A stretch of DNA of 34,362 nucleotides from contig JAWXCP010000108.1 in assembly GCA_034408685.1 (NCBI GenBank), forward strand, positions 1 through 34,362, in the 5' to 3' direction. How positions within the stretch are numbered: position 1 is the first letter of the stretch; each line of letters begins with the position of its first letter. The DNA comes from JANXVY01 sp034408685. GTDB lineage: Bacteria; Pseudomonadota; Alphaproteobacteria; Rhizobiales; Hyphomicrobiaceae. The position numbers and the translations under genes were made by a program. Of this stretch, positions 30,469-34,362 are shown piece after piece. The notes beneath the pieces are model-generated. The model was not told the origin of the DNA, did no database searches, and worked only from the letters and a program-made list of their open reading frames with translations.

Positions 30469-32775
30469 GTGTCCAACGACAAGCCGCTGTCCCCAGCCAA
30501 GGCGACCAAGTTCGCCGCTGCCCGCTTCACCGAGCAGGAGGCGCTTCAGTTCCACGCCCAGGGCAAACCCGGCAAGCTCGAGATCAATACGACCAAGCCG
30601 CTCGCAACGCAGCGCGACTTGGCGTTGGCCTATTCGCCAGGCGTCGCCGTCCCGGTCCGCGCCATCGCCGCTGATCCGGCGACCGCTTACGACTATACGA
30701 ACAAGGGCAACCTCGTCGCGGTGATCTCGAACGGTACGGCCATCCTGGGCCTCGGCAACCTCGGCGCGCTAGCGTCCAAGCCAGTGATGGAGGGCAAGGG
30801 CGCGCTGTTCAAACGCTTCGCCGACATCGACAGCATGGACGTGCTGGTCTCTACCGAAGACCCTGACGCCTTTGTTGACTGCGTCCGTTATCTAGGCCCC
30901 TCGTTCGGCGGCATCAACCTCGAGGACATCCGCTCGCCCGACTGCTTCGTCATCGAGAAGCGGCTCAAAGGGATGCTCGACATCCCGGTGTTCCATGACG
31001 ACCAGCACGGCACCGCGATCGTCATTGCCGCTGGCGTACTCAACGCGTTGCGCGTGTCGGGCAAGGATATGGCCACCGTCCGCCTCGTCTGTGCCGGTGC
31101 AGGCGCCGCAGCGTTGGCCAGCCTCAACCTGCTGGTATCGATCGGGCTTAAGCGCGAGAACATTACGATCGCTGACATCAAGGGCGTGGTCTACAAAGGC
31201 CGTAAGGAGCTGATGGACGAATACAAAGAGCCCTACGCCAAGAAGACCAATGCTCGGACGCTGGCCGACATTATGGCCGGTGCCGACATTTTCATCGGCC
31301 TGTCGGCTGGCGGCATCGTCACCAAAGAGATGGTCGCCTCGATGGCACCAAGACCTATCATCTTCGCCATGGCCAACCCGGACCCCGAGATCACGCCCGA
31401 AGAGGTCGCAAGCGTCCGCGATGACGCCATCGTCGCCACGGGCCGATCAGATTATCCCAATCAGATCAACAACGTGTTGTGCTTCCCGTTCATCTTTCGC
31501 GGGGCACTCGACGCGCAGGCCTCGACGATAAACGAAGCCATGAAAATTGCCGCAGCCGAAGCCCTCGCCGACCTTGCCCGCCAAGAGGTGCCCGATCAGG
31601 TCGCCGCCGCCTTCCACGGCCGCCGACCGAGTTTTGGACCTGACTATATCATCCCCGCCCCGTTCGACCCCAGATTGTTGACCCACATTCCGCCCGCCGT
31701 TGCCCGCGCAGCAATGGATTCAGGCGTCGCACGCAAGCCTATCGTCGATATGGATGGCTATGTCGCCCGCCTGAAGGGCCGCCTCGACCCTGTCGCCGGT
31801 TGGCTACAATCAACTTACGACAAGGTCCGCGCCGAACCCAAACGCGTGATTTTCGCCGAGGGCGAAGACCTGACAGTCCTGCGCGCGGCCCATACGTTCT
31901 TCTCGCAAGGCTTTGGCATCCCCATTCTCGTCGGCACGCGTGAGCGCATCCAGGAAGGCTTCGACGCGCTTGGCATTCCGTTGCGCCCCGAGTATCAGCT
32001 CTTCGACACGCGGTCCTCGCCCTACACCGAGGAATTCAGCGATTACCTGTTTGCCCGCCTCCAGCGGCGCGGTTACTTGCGCCGGGACTGTCTCCGTCTC
32101 GTCACCAACGAGCGCAACATCTTTGCAGCGCTGATGGTCGTCCGCGGCCACGCCGACGCAATGGTGTCAGGTGCGACGCGCAACTTCACCAGCGTTTATC
32201 AAGATGTCCGCCGCGTGATGGACGCCCGACCCGGTCGCCACGTCATCGGCGTTTCGCTTGCATTGTCGCGCGGTCGCGCCGTTTTGATCGCCGATACGTC
32301 GATCCACGACATGCCGACGTCCGAACAACTGGCCAACATCGCCATGGAAGCCGCTCGCGCCGCGCGCAAGCTCGGCATGGAACCGCGCGTCGCGCTGCTC
32401 GCGTATTCAACATTCGGACAGCCGCGAGGCGAGCGCTCCGAAAGCGTGCGACGCGCCGTTGAACTGCTCGACGAGCGTGGCGTCGACTTCGAGTACGACG
32501 GCGAAATGGCTGCTGACGTTGCCCTCAACCGCGAGATGATGAAATTCTACCCGTTCTGCCGCCTGACAGATGCGGCCAACGTGCTGGTCATGCCAGCATT
32601 CCACGCCGCTTCGATCTCGACCAAGATGCTGAGCGAGCTTGGCTCCGGCGTGATGGTGATCGGGCCGCTGCTAGTCGGCCTCGAATACCCCGTGCAAATC
32701 TGCACACTGGGCTCCCAGGATACCGACATCGTCAACAAAGCCGTGCTGGCTGCCTATAATATGACCGGGACTTAG
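30469..32775 (+). CDS. maeB: NADP-dependent malic enzyme with phosphotransacetylase-like domain
   Basis: MaeB converts malate to pyruvate and CO2 with NADP reduction (EC 1.1.1.40), feeding acetyl-CoA and NADPH synthesis. It has 768 residues in two parts. The malic enzyme part (about 1-430) carries AYSPGVAVP with Tyr55, MEGKGALFKRFADID with Lys110, VFHDDQHGTAIV (metal/active site, 174-185) and the dinucleotide motif CAGAGAAALAS. The C-terminal part (about 440-768) resembles phosphate acetyltransferase (FAEGEDLTVLRAA, GHADAMVSGATRNF, ISTKMLSELGSGVMVIGPLL). In known MaeB proteins this part binds acetyl-CoA as an allosteric effector and is not catalytic. The GTG start has TTTTAGG ending eight bases upstream. 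It converges with the kinase gene; their stop codons are nine bases apart. Confidence 0.96.
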   Translation: MSNDKPLSPAKATKFAAARFTEQEALQFHAQGKPGKLEINTTKPLATQRDLALAYSPGVAVPVRAIAADPATAYDYTNKGNLVAVISNGTAILGLGNLGALASKPVMEGKGALFKRFADIDSMDVLVSTEDPDAFVDCVRYLGPSFGGINLEDIRSPDCFVIEKRLKGMLDIPVFHDDQHGTAIVIAAGVLNALRVSGKDMATVRLVCAGAGAAALASLNLLVSIGLKRENITIADIKGVVYKGRKELMDEYKEPYAKKTNARTLADIMAGADIFIGLSAGGIVTKEMVASMAPRPIIFAMANPDPEITPEEVASVRDDAIVATGRSDYPNQINNVLCFPFIFRGALDAQASTINEAMKIAAAEALADLARQEVPDQVAAAFHGRRPSFGPDYIIPAPFDPRLLTHIPPAVARAAMDSGVARKPIVDMDGYVARLKGRLDPVAGWLQSTYDKVRAEPKRVIFAEGEDLTVLRAAHTFFSQGFGIPILVGTRERIQEGFDALGIPLRPEYQLFDTRSSPYTEEFSDYLFARLQRRGYLRRDCLRLVTNERNIFAALMVVRGHADAMVSGATRNFTSVYQDVRRVMDARPGRHVIGVSLALSRGRAVLIADTSIHDMPTSEQLANIAMEAARAARKLGMEPRVALLAYSTFGQPRGERSESVRRAVELLDERGVDFEYDGEMAADVALNREMMKFYPFCRLTDAANVLVMPAFHAASISTKMLSELGSGVMVIGPLLVGLEYPVQICTLGSQDTDIVNKAVLAAYNMTGT

Positions 32776-32784
32776 ACGACCCGA

Positions 32785-34272
32785 TCAGGCTGCGGCCGCA
32801 GCGGAATTCGCATTTATTCCGCCGCGCGACAGCCAGCTCCCGACGCATGCTGCGAATGCATCTGGCATAAAAGGCTTTGCCAGAAAGTCGTCCATACCGG
32901 CAGCTAAGCATCGGTCCCGGTCGCTCGCGAACGCATTCGCCGTCAGCGCGACGATTGGCACATCGGACCGCGTTGCGCCGGTGTTGCGGGCACGGATCGC
33001 CGCCGTCGCCGCAAAGCCGTCCAACACCGGCATCTGGCAGTCCATCAGCACGAGATCGAACGTTGAAGCTGTCGCAGCTTCTATGGCCTCTTGACCGTTC
33101 GAAGCAAATCCCACGGCGCAACCCAGGTCTTCGAGGAATGCGGCGGCGACCTCGCGGTTGACCGCGCTGTCGTCGACGACCAGCACCCGCTTGCCACGGC
33201 CATCGACAGCACGCGCTCCCGTCACAGGGCTCGACTTCGCCGCGCTCACCGCAGCGCCAGCTTCGTCCGTTGCGGTGCTGGCCTCCGCGAGCGGCATGCG
33301 CAGCGCCAAGCGAAACGTCGATCCGCGGCCCAATTCGCTTTTCACGCGGATCGCTCCGCCCATGCGCGTTGCCAGCAGTTGGCTGATCGACAGCCCGAGG
33401 CCGGTGCCTTCGAATTTCCGGCTCATGGTGTTGTCAGCTTGGCTGAACTTTTCGAACACGTCGTCAAGTCTGTCGGGCGGGATACCGACACCGGTGTCGA
33501 TCACGTCGATGCGGATATCGGCAGCACCGCCAGCAACGCGCCGCGCGGTAAGCCGCACCGTCACCGATCCAGCTTCGGTAAACTTCACGGCGTTGCCCGC
33601 AAGGTTCATCACGATCTGCCGCAAGCGACCATCGTCTCCAACCATAGAGCGTGGCACGTCGTCGACCAGCTCGGCTGAGAGGCTCAGTCCCTTGCGCTCG
33701 GCCGCCGGACGCAACAGCTCGACAACGTCAAGGACCAAGCGCTGCGGATCGAACGGCTTCGCATCGATCTGAAAAGCGCTCGATTCGATTTTCGAAAAGT
33801 CAAGAATATCGTTGATGATCTTGAGCAGAGCGCGCCCACTATCGGCGATCGTCGACACACGCTCGCGCTCGCGCGGAGCCATGTCGGATCGCAACAGCAA
33901 TTCAGCCATGCCGAGTATGCCGTTCATTGGCGTTCGAATTTCGTGGCTCATGTTGGCCAGAAATTGCGACTTTGCGCTGTTGGCCGCGGCCGCTTTGCGC
34001 AGCGCATGATCGAGTTCGATCGTTTTATGGGCGAGGTCGTGTCTCAGCCGCTTCAGCATCAAGTTCGACGTCTGGGCATCATCTCGCGCGTCCGAAAGCG
34101 CCTGCACGCGTTCGGTCAGCTCACGGTTGCGGCGCTCGACGTCTTCGAGCAGCGCGTTGATCGCGCCGATGATCCCGGCACACGCGCCATCGGACGGCGC
34201 AGGTAGGCGTGAGCCATAGGCTCGCTTCTCGCGGATGTCGTTCAGTGCGCGCTCGATGTCGACTTGCGTCAC
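32785..34272 (-). CDS. Hybrid sensor histidine kinase/response regulator
   Basis: This 495-residue cytoplasmic hybrid kinase has an N-terminal coiled-coil-like helix (about 35-100), a HisKA domain with the phosphorylated His110 in LANMSHEIRTPMNGI, and an HATPase domain (NLAGNAVKFTE, DTGVGIP, FSQADNTMSRKFEGTGLGLS). A C-terminal receiver domain (about 362-482) has acceptor Asp411 in LVLMDCQMPVLDGF and Lys466 in FLAKPF. There is no membrane helix or recognisable PAS/GAF sensor, so the input is unknown. I chose GTG 34272 because AGGAG (34279-34283) is six bases upstream. The frame stays open past the window edge through a 15-bp repeat array, with a TTG at 34311. The C-terminal Ala run is encoded by a perfect 14-bp palindrome (32789-32802). 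No partner regulator is in view. Confidence 0.92.
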   Translation of the reverse strand: MTQVDIERALNDIREKRAYGSRLPAPSDGACAGIIGAINALLEDVERRNRELTERVQALSDARDDAQTSNLMLKRLRHDLAHKTIELDHALRKAAAANSAKSQFLANMSHEIRTPMNGILGMAELLLRSDMAPRERERVSTIADSGRALLKIINDILDFSKIESSAFQIDAKPFDPQRLVLDVVELLRPAAERKGLSLSAELVDDVPRSMVGDDGRLRQIVMNLAGNAVKFTEAGSVTVRLTARRVAGGAADIRIDVIDTGVGIPPDRLDDVFEKFSQADNTMSRKFEGTGLGLSISQLLATRMGGAIRVKSELGRGSTFRLALRMPLAEASTATDEAGAAVSAAKSSPVTGARAVDGRGKRVLVVDDSAVNREVAAAFLEDLGCAVGFASNGQEAIEAATASTFDLVLMDCQMPVLDGFAATAAIRARNTGATRSDVPIVALTANAFASDRDRCLAAGMDDFLAKPFMPDAFAACVGSWLSRGGINANSAAAAA

Positions 34273-34311
34273 GCGACGCTCCTGTTGGAAGTATCCGCCG
34301 CGGTCAGCCAA

Positions 34312-34362
34312 GCAACGATCCGCCCGGCAACGATCCGCCCGGCAACGATCCGCCCGGCAACG
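34312..34362. repeat. 15-bp tandem array running off the window end
   Basis: Three perfect copies of GCAACGATCCGCCCG (34312-34326, 34327-34341, 34342-34356) and six bases of a fourth (34357-34362) stand upstream of the hybrid kinase. On the minus strand the array is open in the kinase frame and would read as repeats of Arg-Cys-Arg-Ala-Asp; a decayed copy (Arg-Cys-Leu-Ala-Asp) continues to about 34303. Its full length is not visible. Confidence 0.92.

Noticed and set aside
34273..34311. TTG start for the hybrid kinase
   Set aside because: The GTG at 34272 has AGGAG at ideal spacing, while the TTG is part of the decayed tandem repeat. It is kept as an open question only because the frame continues beyond the window.
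34312..34362. CRISPR array
   Set aside because: The copies are adjacent, without spacers, and only 15 bp long; this is a simple tandem repeat. The same applies to 30338-30382.

Overview
The window looks like chromosomal backbone from a high-GC alphaproteobacterium, most likely in Hyphomicrobiales (Rhizobiales). I base this on gene content and order, read from protein motifs; no database search was possible. The supporting points are a sucA-sucB-MAPEG-lpdA block, a HIG1 small membrane protein-cobalamin adenosyltransferase-etfB-etfA-hbd block, an envC-ctpA-rppH block, and an F1-ATPase operon (atpHAGD-C) with a small cysteine protein inserted and priA upstream. The genus cannot be fixed from this sequence.

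Layout. 1-753: a VapBC-type toxin-antitoxin pair. 754-1039: the sucA leader, with a long hairpin and a possible short upstream ORF. 1040-7199 (+): the E1, E2 and E3 subunits of 2-oxoglutarate dehydrogenase, with a MAPEG membrane protein between E2 and E3. 7403-8692 (+): two small membrane-associated proteins (DUF1353-like, DUF2177-like). 8702-13553 (-): a HIG1-like protein, an ATP:cob(I)alamin adenosyltransferase, etfB, etfA, a 3-hydroxybutyryl-CoA dehydrogenase and xerC. 13802-17285 (+): envC, ctpA and rppH, which cover cell-wall division control, periplasmic proteolysis and RNA 5'-end processing. 17344-20147 (+): an ECF sigma factor followed directly by a membrane-anchored von Willebrand A protein. 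20242-29514 (-): in transcription order priA, a membrane protein with a peptidase S74 chaperone domain, atpH, atpA, atpG, atpD, an 83-residue cysteine protein, atpC and an unrecognised 181-residue protein. 29648-30277 (+): a Uma2-type nuclease-fold protein. 30469-32775 (+): the malic enzyme MaeB with its phosphotransacetylase-like tail. 32785-34272 (-): a hybrid histidine kinase, with a 15-bp tandem array upstream that runs off the window.

Function. Most genes serve central energy metabolism: the TCA cycle (SucAB/Lpd), C4 acid to pyruvate (MaeB), acyl-CoA oxidation with electron transfer (EtfAB, Hbd), the B12 cofactor (adenosyltransferase) and ATP synthesis (F1). The accessory material is VapBC, the sigma/VWA pair, the 181-residue gene, the S74 protein and the Uma2 protein.

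The points most worth a second look are: the etfBA promoter, where a 16-bp inverted repeat fills the spacer and a second lies exactly 20 bp away; the sucA leader hairpin; the sigma/VWA pair with its unknown neighbour, whose residues resemble primase-polymerase motifs; and the S74 domain on a bacterial membrane protein. No rRNA, tRNA, CRISPR array, insertion sequence or prophage was seen. No gene-free stretch exceeds 300 bases.
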